DNA of 64,000 nt from Amia ocellicauda. Taxonomy: Eukaryota; Chordata; Actinopteri; Amiiformes; Amiidae. Where the stretch lies: positions 1 through 64,000 of the forward strand of contig NW_027102749.1 in NCBI RefSeq assembly GCF_036373705.1, read 5' to 3'. Position numbers and translations under genes: made by a program. Shown in pieces: positions 1-9,967 of this stretch (the stretch's first letter is position 1; every line of letters begins with the position of its first letter). Under the pieces are notes generated by a model that saw only the letters and a list, made by a program, of their open reading frames with translations, did no database searches and was not told where the DNA came from.

Positions 1-544
1 TGTAACATGTTAGGAAAAACAAACAAATGATTTGAAAATATTCATAATTACAGCATACAATTTGTCAGGCTTCATAACAATGGTATTTATAACATACTCT
101 GTAAAAATCAAGCAAATAGCATTTGTGGTTCACGAGAAAATATGTATATATAATCAAAGCTATCAGACTATAGCAGCCGGTGTATGAAGACACATACGAT
201 TATACAGCATTATTTGGCAGCTTCGCAAGACCTAATTTTAAACGTTGTTGGTAAGTTAGATAATTAGTGGGGACCCGCTATTTGCAGTTCTTCCCCTCCA
301 TAATTGCTAAAATAAAGTTTTACTGACATTTTATTGACCCTACCACTGCATAGGGCACATCTGTAACATGAACGCTACTGAATGGCACATACATTGAAAA
401 CTACGGAGAACTGAGACAAATCCACTTTACACTTCATAAATAATCTTAAAACGTTTCCAACCAAGGCAACACCCACTTGAAATACGTTCATTCTCATTTT
501 TGGTAAACAAAAAGAGAGATTGTTACATATGTTCCCTATGATGC
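1..544. other. Left flank, no coding exon recognised
   Basis: No convincing exon was found on either strand. On the minus strand an AATAAA polyadenylation hexamer lies at 330-335. It could serve the BEN-type gene to the right if transcription crosses the LINE fragment, but no BEN C-terminal sequence was found here. A GA/CT-rich stretch at 550-595 marks the start of the LINE piece. Confidence 0.3.
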
Positions 545-1206
545 ATCTACAGAGAGAGAGAGACAGACAGACACTAACTCTCTCTCTCTCTCAGCTGGGA
601 GTGTGTGGGAGGGGTCTGCAGTGAGCGGGAGTGCTGCTGAGAGCTCTGTCCTTTGGCTGCGTTTTTTTGTTGCTTTACTTTTTTCAGTTTGTTTATTTTG
701 TCTTCTGTTTTCAGTGCTTTTCTTATTGTGGGGGAACAGGGGAGGGGAGGGGGGAGTACCGGTAGTTCTTCCCGGGTCGGGGGGTCGGACCCCCTGAATG
801 CGTCTTTTGAAAAACTGACCCGACGCCATGGAGTCAAGATCGCTCCGGTGCAGTTCTGCCCCCTAGAGCAGTGTGTGTTAGCGGTTGGGGAGGTAGCAGG
901 GTGTGAAAATATCAAGTCTGCTGCCATTGTTATCTTCTTAAAAACCACTGATCTGCTCAATCAGCTAGTGGCTAATGGCACAGTGTTAGACGACACTTTC
1001 ACCCCGGTGTTGCCGCTCGCTGCTCCTGCCCGGAAGGTAACGCTGTCTAACGTCCCTCCGTTCATCCGCACCGGCTCGGGCAGCTGATGTCCGGCATTAA
1101 GAGGGTCCCGCTGGGCTGCAAAGCCCCGCAACTGAAACACGTCGTGTCCTTCCGAAGGCAGCTGTATATGATCCTCAATAACATCAATGAGGATCTTAAT
1201 GTCTCC
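545..1206 (+). mobile_element. Tx1/L1-clade LINE, 5' fragment with start of ORF1
   Basis: Translation from about 790 gives an ORF1-like protein of fish Tx1-type L1 elements: a VGEVAGCENI stretch, then VIFLKTTDLLNQL, FTPVLPL, VTLSNVPPFI and, after a frame change near 1075, IKRVPLGCKAPQLKHVVSFR and MILNN. In the family this region precedes an RRM-like fold and a CCHC knuckle. Both the knuckle and all of ORF2 are absent. GC-rich leader sequence with CT/GA runs precedes it. Several residues expected after GCENI are missing, so the copy is dead. Keeping the 5' end and losing the 3' end is unusual for a LINE, which normally loses its 5' end. The fragment stops abruptly at about 1203-1208, inside the BEN exon of the opposite-strand gene. 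The family call rests on remembered motifs. Confidence 0.7.
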
Positions 1207-3314
1207 GAAGTTGGATCTCTCTTGCTGCCACCACCACGAAGATTGCTCTTTAGTAATGTTGGAAAGTCAAAGACAGCAACCGTCAGGGTTCTTGCATATG
1301 ACGTATTCGTGCTGCACCTCTCTGCAAGGATCCAGGACAGTTTGTCAATGTAAACTCCAGTGCCTGGGAATATTTCCACCTAAAAGACAATGGTAAATAA
1401 AAAACAAGTTTATCCCCAAACTATTCTTATATTATGTTAAGTGGAATACATTATCAGTAAGGCTGTGATTTTGTTACAGAAATGTGTTATTAAAGACCAC
1501 AGTATGTCTCAATTCTAAGTTTATTAATTTACAGACATAATAAAGTCAGTGAATCTGTGACACCCATAATTCAATTACATTCTTATTATCAACTATAACT
1601 ATGAATATAACTGATAATGTAGCATCATTAGATTGTTTACAACCAATATTTGTTTTCAATATATATATTTTTACCTTGTCTTTGTAATATTGTAGACCAA
1701 GAGTGTTATACCTGTTTTGGTGATTCTTTGTCAGATTCAGAACAATTTGCTGTGGGGCTGTCAGAACCACTTGATGGTGACACACTTTTGTCTTCATTGC
1801 TGATAAATGTGGCTTTTGTTACAATTTTTTTCAGATTGTCCAAAAGGTCTGGAATCTCTGGAGAAAAAAACCTTAGTATTAAATGATAATCATTTCTAGT
1901 AATATATTTAATACAAAGTGAAAACAAAACCATCAATGCCTGCAATTATACTTGAGAGACTTGCTCTATGTTATTGGCAAACTGACCTTTTTGTGGGTCA
2001 TTAACATTAGCTACGAAAAAAATAAAAAAGATAAAATACAACAATTACCAGGTCTAATGTAATGCATATAGTCATTAATGTAGGATTATGAAGTTATGTT
2101 GAAAAACTTTATTTAATAATCAGTATTATTAAACTATTAGACAGTGCACATTAAGAGTCTGTATTGTGGTTCTAGATTACTTCAGTATGATCAACTATAA
2201 TACATTACTCTGGAATCTAAATTACTGAAGAATAACATTTATCAAGGTAAGGAATTATTTGCTATAAATAAAAAAACTTACCATCAACCATACGGTTTCG
2301 AAGACATTGGTTTTCATTTTTAAGTCTTGTGTTTTCCTTTTCGAGCTGCTTAACTTTTTGCTGTAGCTCAACTTCACTGGACTCTTTAAATGTCTGTAGA
2401 ATATGACGGGATCTAATTCTTGAAGCTCCATCGGTTTTCTTTCTTATTTTGTGCTGTATTCAGAGAGGAAGAGAGTTTAAAATGAAAATATATATATATA
2501 TATATATGAATATGATTAAAAAAAAACAATCCTGCAATACATTTATTTAATATTTGCAGTAATTATCTCACCGGTAACTGTGGTTCATCAAGGTCACTAT
2601 CATCTGAAATTTGAAGTTTTTTGTTTGGTTTAGGTACTCTCTTCATTTTAGGACAGGGCATTTTTGTTAGGTCATTAAGTTTTCTTCTTAGTTCGCCTTC
2701 TTTTCCTAAAATAAAAATAAAATAAATAAAACCCTGCATTATGTCCACAGATATTTGGGGATTATATTTATTTGTCATAAAAATACTGTGCTTTGACCAT
2801 ACAAATTAAGATGAACAGCCAACACTGAATCAAAACTGAAGTTAAATTATATCTGGTTTAATTTATTTTGTGATTTGGGGGATTTTATTGTAAAGCACAA
2901 CACCCAATAAATCGTTCTTACAAATGCCAGTCAAGTATGACGAGTTTTTAGCGCCCTCACCACCACCTACCATGTTATAAGAGTATGTTAGAAGTACAAC
3001 ACATTAATAACTTAAACATTCATTTCAAATATACTGTGATTGTATATATCAAATAGCATGTAAAGACTTTAATGTTTTTTTTTTAAATAAACATTGTTAC
3101 CAGTCATAATGATCTGCGCTTCATGGACAGGCCATCCACCTTTTGGAGGTTTGTTCGTGTCTCTCCACTCTGCTCTGAAGTTTCGAGTCGTCTCTTCGTC
3201 ATCATCAGCAATGCTGAAAAAATCAAAATTGCGAAAGCAAGCAGTGGGAATCACGCTGTAAGAGTCTTTGTCGACCCCGCTTTCCCACTTCACCAACGCG
3301 TGCATCACCGCCAT
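1207..3314 (-). CDS. BEN-domain protein gene, six exons, 3' end missing
   Basis: Inferred exons on the minus strand are 3101-3314, 2572-2705, 2282-2453, 1987-2010, 1712-1857 and 1379 down to about 1207. All have GT donors and AG acceptors, and the phases (1,0,1,1,0) keep one frame for about 287 residues. The start is the ATG at 3312-3314 (MAVMHALVKW). Exon 1 encodes a compact N-terminal module ending WPVHEAQIIM. Exon 2 is basic then acidic (SDDSDLDEP). Exon 3 gives a coiled coil (QQKVKQLEKENTRLKNEN). Exon 5 is Ser/Glu-rich. Exon 6 opens a BEN domain (VEIFPGTGVYIDKLSW, then LTVAVFDFPTLL and GGGSKRDP). BEN domains bind DNA or chromatin proteins in the nucleus, and members with coiled coils often act as repressors. 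The BEN domain is cut about halfway by an antisense LINE piece, and its last helices were not found in the window. The gene may be a pseudogene, may use a displaced last exon, or may end in LINE sequence. The paralogue within the BEND group was not determined. Confidence 0.72.
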
Positions 3315-3520
3315 ACTACCTTCACCTTCTCGTCCGTTTTTTCTGCGCCTTTTTCCCCCGACAAGTCACGGCACAAAAAACAGTCCCGCTCTGCATTCTG
3401 GTACTTGGCGTTCTTAATAACACCAACAGGGTGTAATCGCATAGACCACTCGAGTATAAAGTACTACATATCCCATCAGTTACAGTTTTTTTTCATCTTC
3501 TGAAACTGCAATTTAGCACT
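3315..3520 (-). promoter_or_regulatory. Putative promoter of the BEN-type gene
   Basis: This stretch lies immediately upstream of the chosen start codon and is richer in C, G and CpG than its surroundings. At 3463-3479 the + strand reads ACTACATATCCCATCAG, which resembles the ZNF143-type motif of vertebrate promoters but is not a perfect match. No clear minus-strand TATA box was seen. Confidence 0.3.
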
Positions 3521-3891
3521 TTCAACTGTTTCTTAGTGATTCCTAGAATTACTAACCGGTATTGTAGTCAATGTGTTTATAACCTTTTTTGTTTAACGAT
3601 TTGTGTGTTATCCTATGGGATCCCATGGTCTTTGATTTGGTCACGGAAGTGATTTGTCTTTGATTTGTTGATCTAGAGTTGAATTTTAATTAGTTTTTCC
3701 CTTTTGTATAATTAGTGTAGTGCTACATTTAGTCTTTGTTTTTAAATAAATTTGACAATTTATATCTTTGGAATTGGTGTCTGCGTCCAATTATTACAGA
3801 AATTGAGTTCTACAAGACTCCAGGATTCGTGATAAGGTGATACTATGAATTCACTTCTTTAATTGAAATGTATAAGTGTACCTTACGCTAC
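3521..3891. other. AT-rich stretch without recognised features
   Basis: No open frame of note and no match to a repeat family that I recognise. AATAAA occurs on the + strand near 3746, but nothing ties it to a gene. Confidence 0.3.
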
Positions 3892-3954
3892 ATATATGTA
3901 TGTATGTATGTATGTATGTCCAATTGCTTTGACAATACAAATGAATTGAATTGA

Positions 3955-3999
<45 letters not shown>

Positions 4000-4271
4000 T
4001 GACAAACAGAAAAACAGACAGACACAGACACACACACACACAGAGCCAGCCAGCCAGCCAGCTCAGCGATGACATCACGAGCCTCTCTCAGCTGACTGCT
4101 ATGACATCACAGAGCACGTACATTCCGTTGCTTGCCGTCTGTCAACCACTCAGTCACTGCCAGCCAGACTGGCTGGCTGGCTGGATGGGGGGGCTGCTTG
4201 CTGCTGCTGCGTACCTTAGCAAGCTTATTTGCTTGACCGGCCTTCCTCCTCCGCCCACATGCCCACCTATG
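3892..4271 (+). repeat. Composite microsatellite repeat, copy 1 (long form)
   Basis: The order is (ATGT)n, a constant core CCAATTGCTTTGACAATAC, (GA)n, (GACA)n, (CA)n, (GCCA)n, a 150-bp unique segment with two GACATCAC boxes, then (GGCT)n that can pair with the GCCA run. A near-identical long copy lies at 12170-12589, a short one at 9811-9912 and an inverted short one at 19419-19498. No coding sequence was found, and the family was not identified. Confidence 0.75.
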
Positions 4272-4458
4272 TCCGATCTGCTGTTCACCTGGATCACAGC
4301 TCCGCCCCAACAAGGCAGAGCCCCCCAAGAATGGTACAAACTCACCCACGATCCCCTCCACGGAAAGCTTTAGCAAAAGGCAAAAGCGTTATACGTAATG
4401 AAGAGGAACCCGAGTCCAAGACGCATCCGACCAGCCATACATATTTGTGTGTATTAAA
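4272..4458. other. Unique stretch, no feature seen
   Basis: Moderately GC-rich DNA between the composite repeat and the duplicated block. No exon or repeat was recognised. Confidence 0.3.
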
Positions 4459-4547
4459 GATCACATTTTCTTACATTTAGTTTTTCTGTACTTTATTACA
4501 TCTTATTGTGATTTATAAAAGTATTGTTTCTTTTCCATATGTATGTA

Positions 4548-4582
<35 letters not shown>

Positions 4583-4596
4583 CTGTCTCTGTGTGA

Positions 4597-4640
<44 letters not shown>

Positions 4641-4822
4641 CTCTCTGTGAAAGTGTGTGTGTGGGTGTGACAGTGTGTGTGAGTGTCTGTCTGTCTGTCT
4701 GTCATGTAACTCGCACTTCTGTGAGGGCACCATTTTTGCAGAAGAGATGTACACATTTTGGAGCAACATATGCTGCCATCCAGACATCATCTTTTCCAGT
4801 GACGTCCCTGCATTTTCAAACA
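4459..4822 (+). repeat. Duplicated block A: spacer + GT microsatellite + Tc1 fragment
   Basis: The block begins GATCACATTTTCTTAC, passes through ATGT and GT/CTGT runs (about 4540-4702) and ends in about 120 bp that translate as part of a Tc1-type transposase ([11 protein letters not shown]-like, then a frame with a match to SRH/LFQG). The same order starts again at 4823, so blocks A and B are tandem copies. Block B was later split by the Tc1 at 4916-6161. Confidence 0.7.
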
Positions 4823-4915
4823 GATCACATTTTATTACACTTTGTTTATCTGTACCTTATTACATCTTATTGTGATTTATACTTGTAATGTTTCTTTTCC
4901 ATATATATGTATGTA
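4823..4915 (+). repeat. Duplicated block B, left part
   Basis: This matches 4459-4550 (GATCACAT start, TTGTGATTTATA, TTCTTTTCCATAT, ATGT run). It is interrupted at a TA (4914-4915) by a Tc1 element and resumes at 6162. Confidence 0.7.
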
Positions 4916-5119
4916 CAGTGGGGGAAAAAAGTAATTGATCCCCTGCTGATTTTGTACGTTTGCCCACTGACAAAGAAATGATCAGTCTATAATTTTAATG
5001 GTAGGTGTATTTTAGCAGTGAGAGACAGAATAACAACAAGAAAATCCAGAAAAATGCATTTCAAAAAAGTTATAAATTGATTTGCATGTTAATGAGGGAA
5101 ATAAGTATTTGACCCATTT

Positions 5120-5794
5120 TCAATGCCCTGGCTTAGGGTTCTCACCCATGATTTGACAGTACATGGCCCCGTCCATCGTCCCTTTGATGCGGTGCAGTTG
5201 TCCTGTCCCCTTAGCAGAAAAACAGCCCCAAAGCATAATGTTTCCACCTCCATGTTTGATGGTGGGAATGGTGTTCTTGGGGTCATTCCTCCTCCTCCAA
5301 ACACGGCGAGTTGAGTTGATGGCAAAGAGCTTGATTTTGGTCTCATCTGAGACCACTTTCATCCAGTTCTCCTCTGAATCATTCAGATGTTCATTGGCAA
5401 ACTTCAGACGGGTCTGTACATGTGCTTTCTTGAGCAGGGGGACCTTGCGGGCGCTGCAGGATTTCAGTCCTTCACGGCATAGTGTGTTACCAATTGTTTT
5501 CTTGGTGACTATGGTCCCAGCTACCTTGAGATCATTAACAAGATCCTCCCATGTAGTTCTGGGCTGATTCCTCACCGTTCTCATGATCATTGAAACTCCA
5601 CGAGGTGAGATCTTGCATGGAGCCCCAGACTGAGGGAGACTGACAGTTATTTTGTGTTTCTTCCATTTGCGAATAATCGGACCAACTGTTGTCACCTTCT
5701 CACCAAGCTGCTTGGTGATGGTCTTGTAGCCCATTCCAGCCTTGTGTAGGTCTACAATCTTGTCCCTGACATCCTTGGACAGCTCTTTGGCCAT
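5120..5794 (-). pseudogene. Tc1 transposase, C-terminally deleted
   Basis: The start is at 5794 ([20 protein letters not shown]). Two helix-turn-helix DNA-binding segments, the second with a GRPR-like AT-hook region altered to SGAP, are followed by the start of the DDE/D domain. The first catalytic Asp is in VVSDETK. The Trp that normally precedes SDE is replaced. The reading continues through [13 protein letters not shown] to QIMGENP and then joins sequence close to the inverted repeat. The segment with the second Asp (QHDNDPKHT in relatives) and the final Glu is absent. About 225 of the usual 340 residues remain. No active transposase can come from it. Confidence 0.9.
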
Positions 5795-5851
5795 GGTGGA
5801 GAGTTTGGAATCTGATTGATTGATTGCTTCTGTGGACAAGTGTCTTTTATA

Positions 5852-5918
5852 CAGGTAACGAGCTGAGATTAGGAGCACTCCCTTTAAGAGAGTGCTCCTA
5901 ATCTCAGCTCGTTACCTG
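5852..5918. repeat. Internal palindrome of Tc1 element 1
   Basis: Arms of about 30 bp (ACGAGCTGAGATTAGGAGCA and its complement) surround CTCCCTTTAAGAGAG. The palindrome is part of the element, between the inverted repeat and the transposase start. Confidence 0.8.
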
Positions 5919-6161
5919 TATGAAAGACACCTGGGAGCCAGAAATCTTGCTGATTGATAGGGGATCAAATACTTATTTCCCTCATTAACATGCAAATCAA
6001 TTTATAACTTTTTTGAAATGCGTTTTTCTGGATTTTCTTGTTGTTATTCTGTCTCTCACTGCTAAAATACACCTACCATTAAAATTATAGACTGATCATT
6101 TCTTTGTCAGTGGGCAAACGTACAAAATCAGCAGGGGATCAAATACTTTTTTCCCTCACTG

Positions 6162-6379
6162 TATGTATGTATGTATGTATGTATGTAAGTGTGTGTGTGT
6201 CTGTCTCTGTGTGAAAGTGTGTGTGTGTGTCTGTCTGTGAAAGTGATTGTGTGTGAAAGTGTGTGTGTCTGTCTGTCTGTCTGTGAAAGTGTGTGTGTGT
6301 GTGTGTGTGTGCGTGTGTCTGTCTGTGAAAGTGTGTGTTTGTGTGTGTATGGGTGTGACAGTGTGTATGAGTGTCTGTC
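6162..6379 (+). repeat. Block B microsatellite (ATGT, GT, CTGT)
   Basis: This continues block B after the Tc1 insertion: ATGT runs, then GT and CTGT runs punctuated by GTGAAAGT, up to CTGTCATGTAAC. It parallels 4540-4705. Confidence 0.75.
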
Positions 6380-6830
6380 ATGTAACTCGCACATCTGTGA
6401 GGGCACCATTTTTGCAGAAAGAGATGTACACATTTTGGAGCAACATATGCTGCCATCCAGACATCGTCTTTTCCAGGGACGTACCTGCATTTTTCAGCAG
6501 GATAACGCCAAACCACATTCTGCCCAGATTTCAAGCGCATGGTTGCATAGGCAGAGAGTGCGGGTGCTAGCATGGCCTGCCTGCAGTCCTGACCTGTCTC
6601 CGAATTGAGAATGTGTGGCGCACTATGAAGTGCAAATTAAGACAACGAAGGCCCTGTGCAGTTGCGCAGCTGAGGAAATGCATAATGGATGAATGGGGGA
6701 AAATCCCGCTTGCTAAACTTAACCAAGTGGTGTCTTCAGTGCCCAAGTGCTTAATAAGTGTTATTAAAAGAAAAGGTGATGTTACATAGTGGTAAACAGT
6801 CGACTGTCCCAACTTTCTTGGTTTCTTTTC
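6380..6830 (+). pseudogene. Tc1-type transposase, C-terminal remnant
   Basis: Translation gives [11 protein letters not shown], a methionine-leucine [10 protein letters not shown] segment, [12 protein letters not shown] with the second catalytic Asp, [14 protein letters not shown] with the third-acidic region, and a tail ending KRKGDV. Frame changes separate these pieces. The element 3' end (CTGTCCCAACTTT) follows near 6808. Everything before HICEG is replaced by microsatellite. It is a different Tc1 subfamily from the element at 4916-6161. Confidence 0.82.
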
Positions 6831-7071
6831 ACTGCTAATGAGATGCTGTAGAGTGAGTTAGTTATATTGCTTTCAGGAGCTCTAATCGTATTGATGAGTT
6901 CATGCAGCATTTGTAATTGAATTTCAAAAAGAAATCTTTGCTGTCTGGCCTGTGTGTATGAGATGTACTCTGTCAATCTTTGGCTAACAACTGAAACATT
7001 GGTAGAACAGAAATGGCAACATAAAAAAGAAAAGTACATTTTAAAAGAGCACATTAAATAGGATGAATATA
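6831..7071. other. No feature recognised
   Basis: AT-rich DNA between the Tc1 remnant and the next transposon. It may include decayed 3' sequence of the Tc1 remnant. Confidence 0.3.
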
Positions 7072-7828
7072 CAGTTTTTTACAATCACTTTGTCACTAAT
7101 TTCAGAACCTTGATGTCATTTTTCAAAACTCTAGACACAAAACTCAAAACGGTCATCACTTGTAACACAGGCTGTCCAATGTTCAAAACATTGCATTGTG
7201 CATTCATATCTTTAAAGAAACCTAGCACTTGCAGACTTGTTGGTTCAAATAACTCATTTATCATGAAATACCATAGTAACATAGTAACACAGAAGATACC
7301 GATAGTTTCACTGTGTAGTTGTTCGTACAATCATTAAATATTGTAGTACAAAATATGTGATACATGTTTCATTATGGTACTACACATAAATACATCACTG
7401 TAAAAGGACTAGTAGAGAGAATACTACAGACACAGTGGAATCATTGAACAAAATCTGAAATGTATTGATGCAATACAATCAAATCACACCATAGGTTTCT
7501 TTGAATCCATGCAAAAATAATTAGCTACAAAAACGAACAAAACTACAGTAAAATGTCAACTGCAGTGTTCCTCACCTGGCTTAGTGTAAAAAGCAAAACA
7601 AAGGATTGATTACTGTACTTCTAAATTTCCATCAGCCCTGTGTTCAGGTTCAGGTTCTCACAACCATTTTTCACAAGAGGCATCTTGAAACTGAACATAC
7701 CTGAACATACTCAGTCATCAGCTGCTTCACTCTGTCTGCATTTCTTTCAAAAGGCACACTATACTCTGTGCTACACATTGGTATGCAGTATACAGTCATT
7801 TGACAATTGAGAGTAGCCTAATGTTTAG

Positions 7829-8235
7829 TGCATGCTGAAGACTTGCCGCTTCTCAGTACGGACATTTCTGATGATTGAGGCCACAGTTGATCCTGAGTTG
7901 ATTCTGAGGTTTGATTGAATCATTGTAGCTGCCTCAGTCATGGTCATGCCATGATTTACAACATGTTCTACAACTATTTCTCGGATTTCACTGGACACTA
8001 TTTGCTGTTGCTGCCGCTGTCTGGTCCGTGGCCTTGTCCTCTACCACGTTCCCCCAACACCTCTCAAATGAGGCCCATGGCTGCCTCTCTGGTGAGGCCT
8101 AAGCCCTCCTCTATGACGAGGCCCACGACCACCTCTCAGAAGGGGTGCATGTCCCCTTCCATTCCTTTGACCACCACGTCTTCCTCCTCCCACTGCTTGA
8201 CCTCTATTGTGACCTGGATGACCTGCCGGCTCCAT
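7829..8235 (-). pseudogene. Transposase N-terminal remnant (Gly/Arg-rich plus helix-turn-helix)
   Basis: From MEPAGHPGHNRG at 8235 the frame shows a long Gly-Arg-His-rich region. After one in-frame stop near 8040 it continues as VSSEIREIVVEHVVNHGMTM, EAATMIQSNL and TVASIIRNVRTEKR, ending with TAA near 7829. The second part matches the helix-turn-helix of IS630/Tc1/mariner transposases that are abundant in fish. The catalytic domain is missing. Confidence 0.7.
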
Positions 8236-8378
8236 GTTATCACTGTGTTGCTCGGGTGGATAGCACTCATTTCACTCGATACTCGTACCACAATGTGAAA
8301 TCAATCATCAATAACCAGTTGGCAGTATTGGAAAAGCAATTACAAGGGCCTGCATACATACAGTAATGTCAAATCTGA

Positions 8379-8806
8379 TGTGGAAGAACAATCATCTTCA
8401 ACCAGGTTGGAGCGTTAGTTGCAATGCCTTTAATACACGCAGCGTGGAGAGGAACAGTGACTCAAGAAGATCCCAAAGTCGCTCTGCCTTCATTTTAACA
8501 GTCAGAGCTTTTATACACAAAAATCAAAGAGCTGGTTATAATCAGAAAGTCATTACTATGTTATCTTAAAAGTTAGCTAAGCAGAATTTATATCATTATA
8601 GGACAGAGTTCATAGATCAACACATGGATTAGGGAGCAGGCACTTCAATCATACTGTTTGACATTGTCTCCAAGATTCTCATCGTAAATAACAAGCAGAA
8701 ATCAAACTACCTTCTGGCCTGACCTTCTAGCTTGACCTTATCTTTCTTAAGTATACAAGAGAGAAAAACAGGTATTAGAGAAAGAATTTCTAACTTTCCT
8801 TCCACA
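8379..8806 (-). mobile_element. Solo LTR of an endogenous retrovirus (fossil)
   Basis: A 428-bp sequence bounded by TGTGGAAG and CTTCCACA lies between direct 4-bp repeats CTGA (8375-8378 and 8807-8810). Read on the minus strand it has the layout of an LTR: U3, a TATAAAAG box, then an ATTAAA signal and a U5 of about 60 bp. No internal retroviral genes are attached, so it is a recombination product. It sits inside the transposon at 7072-9295 and is younger than it. A partial copy in the opposite orientation lies at 11902-12167. Confidence 0.82.
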
Positions 8807-9297
8807 CTGAAAACATGGTGTGGAAAAGTGCTACATGATGATGAATGATGATGAAATATTACATCCATAGATAATGTAGTCCAACTGGTTCATGCTCCTC
8901 GGTTATTGGTGTCAATGGATCTCATTATCCTGAAACTTTCATGATCGAAACATGGAATACTGTTCGTCAGTTTCCATAAAACTATGAATTAAGAGTAATG
9001 CAACAGTCACTTATCATTTTGAGCAGCTGTATCAATTGATAGTTAGATCTTTGTAATGAAATGAATAGACAGTGATCTCAGATGTAATGTGTGAATTGCA
9101 TTTTGAAATGGTAATACTTTGACGTTAAGTTGTGTCATTTTAGTTCAATGAACAAATGATCTGAGGTTGATGTGTATTGTATCCAAGCAATTGAAAAATG
9201 TGCATTTTGATCATCGGGTGTGAGTTTTGTGTCTAGAGTTTTGAAAAATGACATCAAGGTTCTGAAATGAGTGCCAAAGTGATTGTAAAAAAGTGTA

Positions 9298-9634
9298 ATA
9301 TCAGGGGACAGTGGCTATTACTGATCTGGCCTTCCGTGGCCTCTGTATTAATGTAACAGGTCACATTGTATGTGTACACTGATACTTGATAGTATAATAT
9401 AGTACAAGTAAAAAACATACATAGGTATCATAGAAGTATTTTGCAGAAATGATTATGGATACTTATCAAAATGGAGAGGAAATGCTAAATCCAGTCTCCC
9501 CAGGCTGAGCTTCTATTGCTACACCTGCTAAGTGGCTGCTGGCCCCACTATATGGATAGAGCCACACCAAGTACAAGAGTCTCCCCATTGCTATTTATAT
9601 CTCCCTATCCAGTCTTCTATACGTGTCAGGTATA

Positions 9635-9636
<2 letters not shown>
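9298..9636. other. No feature recognised
   Basis: Unique AT-rich sequence with no exon or repeat identified. Confidence 0.3.
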
Positions 9637-9672
<36 letters not shown>

Positions 9673-9805
9673 TGTCTGTCTGTCTGTGAAAGTGTGTGTG
9701 TGTGTGTGTGTGTGTGAAAGTGTGTGTGAGTGTCTGTCTGTCTGTCTGTCATGTAACTTGCACATCTGTTAGGGCACCATTAATGCAGAGATGTACACAT
9801 ATTGT
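9637..9805 (+). repeat. GT/CTGT microsatellite plus short Tc1 fragment
   Basis: GT runs with CTGT and GTGAAAGT interruptions end in CTGTCATGTAAC. About 55 bp follow that match the Tc1-transposase fragments at 4704 and 6375 (CACATCTGTTAGGGCACCAT). This is a third copy of the same microsatellite/Tc1 junction. Confidence 0.7.
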
Positions 9806-9810
9806 TTATT

Positions 9811-9877
9811 TTCCATATATATGTATGTATGTATGTATGCATGTCCAATTGCTTTGACAATACAAATGCACTGAATT

Positions 9878-9911
<34 letters not shown>

Positions 9912-9912
9912 T
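9811..9912 (+). repeat. Composite microsatellite repeat, copy 2 (short form)
   Basis: ATGT run, the core CCAATTGCTTTGACAATAC, then (GA)n. The GACA/CA/GCCA and unique parts of the long form are absent. Confidence 0.7.
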
Positions 9913-9967
9913 GCTAAGGCACATTTGTAACATAAATTAGGGAACATTTGAAACTTGCTTAGGGAAC

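Larger units (their letters stand above)
4916..6161 (-). mobile_element. Tc1-like DNA transposon 1, internally deleted
   Basis: Terminal inverted repeats of about 200 bp (4916-5117 and 5960-6161) start CAGTGGGGGAAAAAAGTA and are flanked by the TA target duplication (4914-4915, 6162-6163). The ends match a widespread fish Tc1 group (Passport/Tdr2-like, from memory). An internal near-perfect palindrome lies at about 5852-5918, next to the right end. The transposase is on the minus strand and has lost the C-terminal half of its catalytic domain, so the copy is non-autonomous. The insertion split an ATGT microsatellite. The inverted repeats are little diverged, which suggests a fairly recent insertion. 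Confidence 0.92.
7072..9295 (-). mobile_element. Tc1/mariner-superfamily element with 75-bp inverted ends
   Basis: The sequence 7072-7146 (CAGTTTTTTACAATCACTTT start) is repeated inverted at 9222-9295 with few mismatches, and TA flanks both ends (7070-7071, 9296-9297). The minus strand carries the N-terminal part of a transposase (see 7829-8235), but no DDE domain was found between 7147 and 7828. A solo LTR inserted later at 8379-8806. Without the LTR and its 4-bp duplication the element is about 1.8 kb. Confidence 0.78.

Noticed and set aside
3461-3480. Confident ZNF143 promoter site
   Set aside because: It resembles the motif but mismatches it in the second half, so it is kept only as a hint in the promoter entry.
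3540-3850. Possible LTR-like segment with AATAAA
   Set aside because: No matching ends, target duplication or second copy in the window.
4508-4888. Cys/Val-rich and His/Thr-rich open frames at 4508-4888, 6128-6608 and 9532-9717
   Set aside because: They are translations of GT and CTGT microsatellites.
8041-8235. Gly/Arg-rich RNA-binding host protein
   Set aside because: The frame continues into a transposase helix-turn-helix and lies between matched inverted repeats, so it belongs to the transposon.
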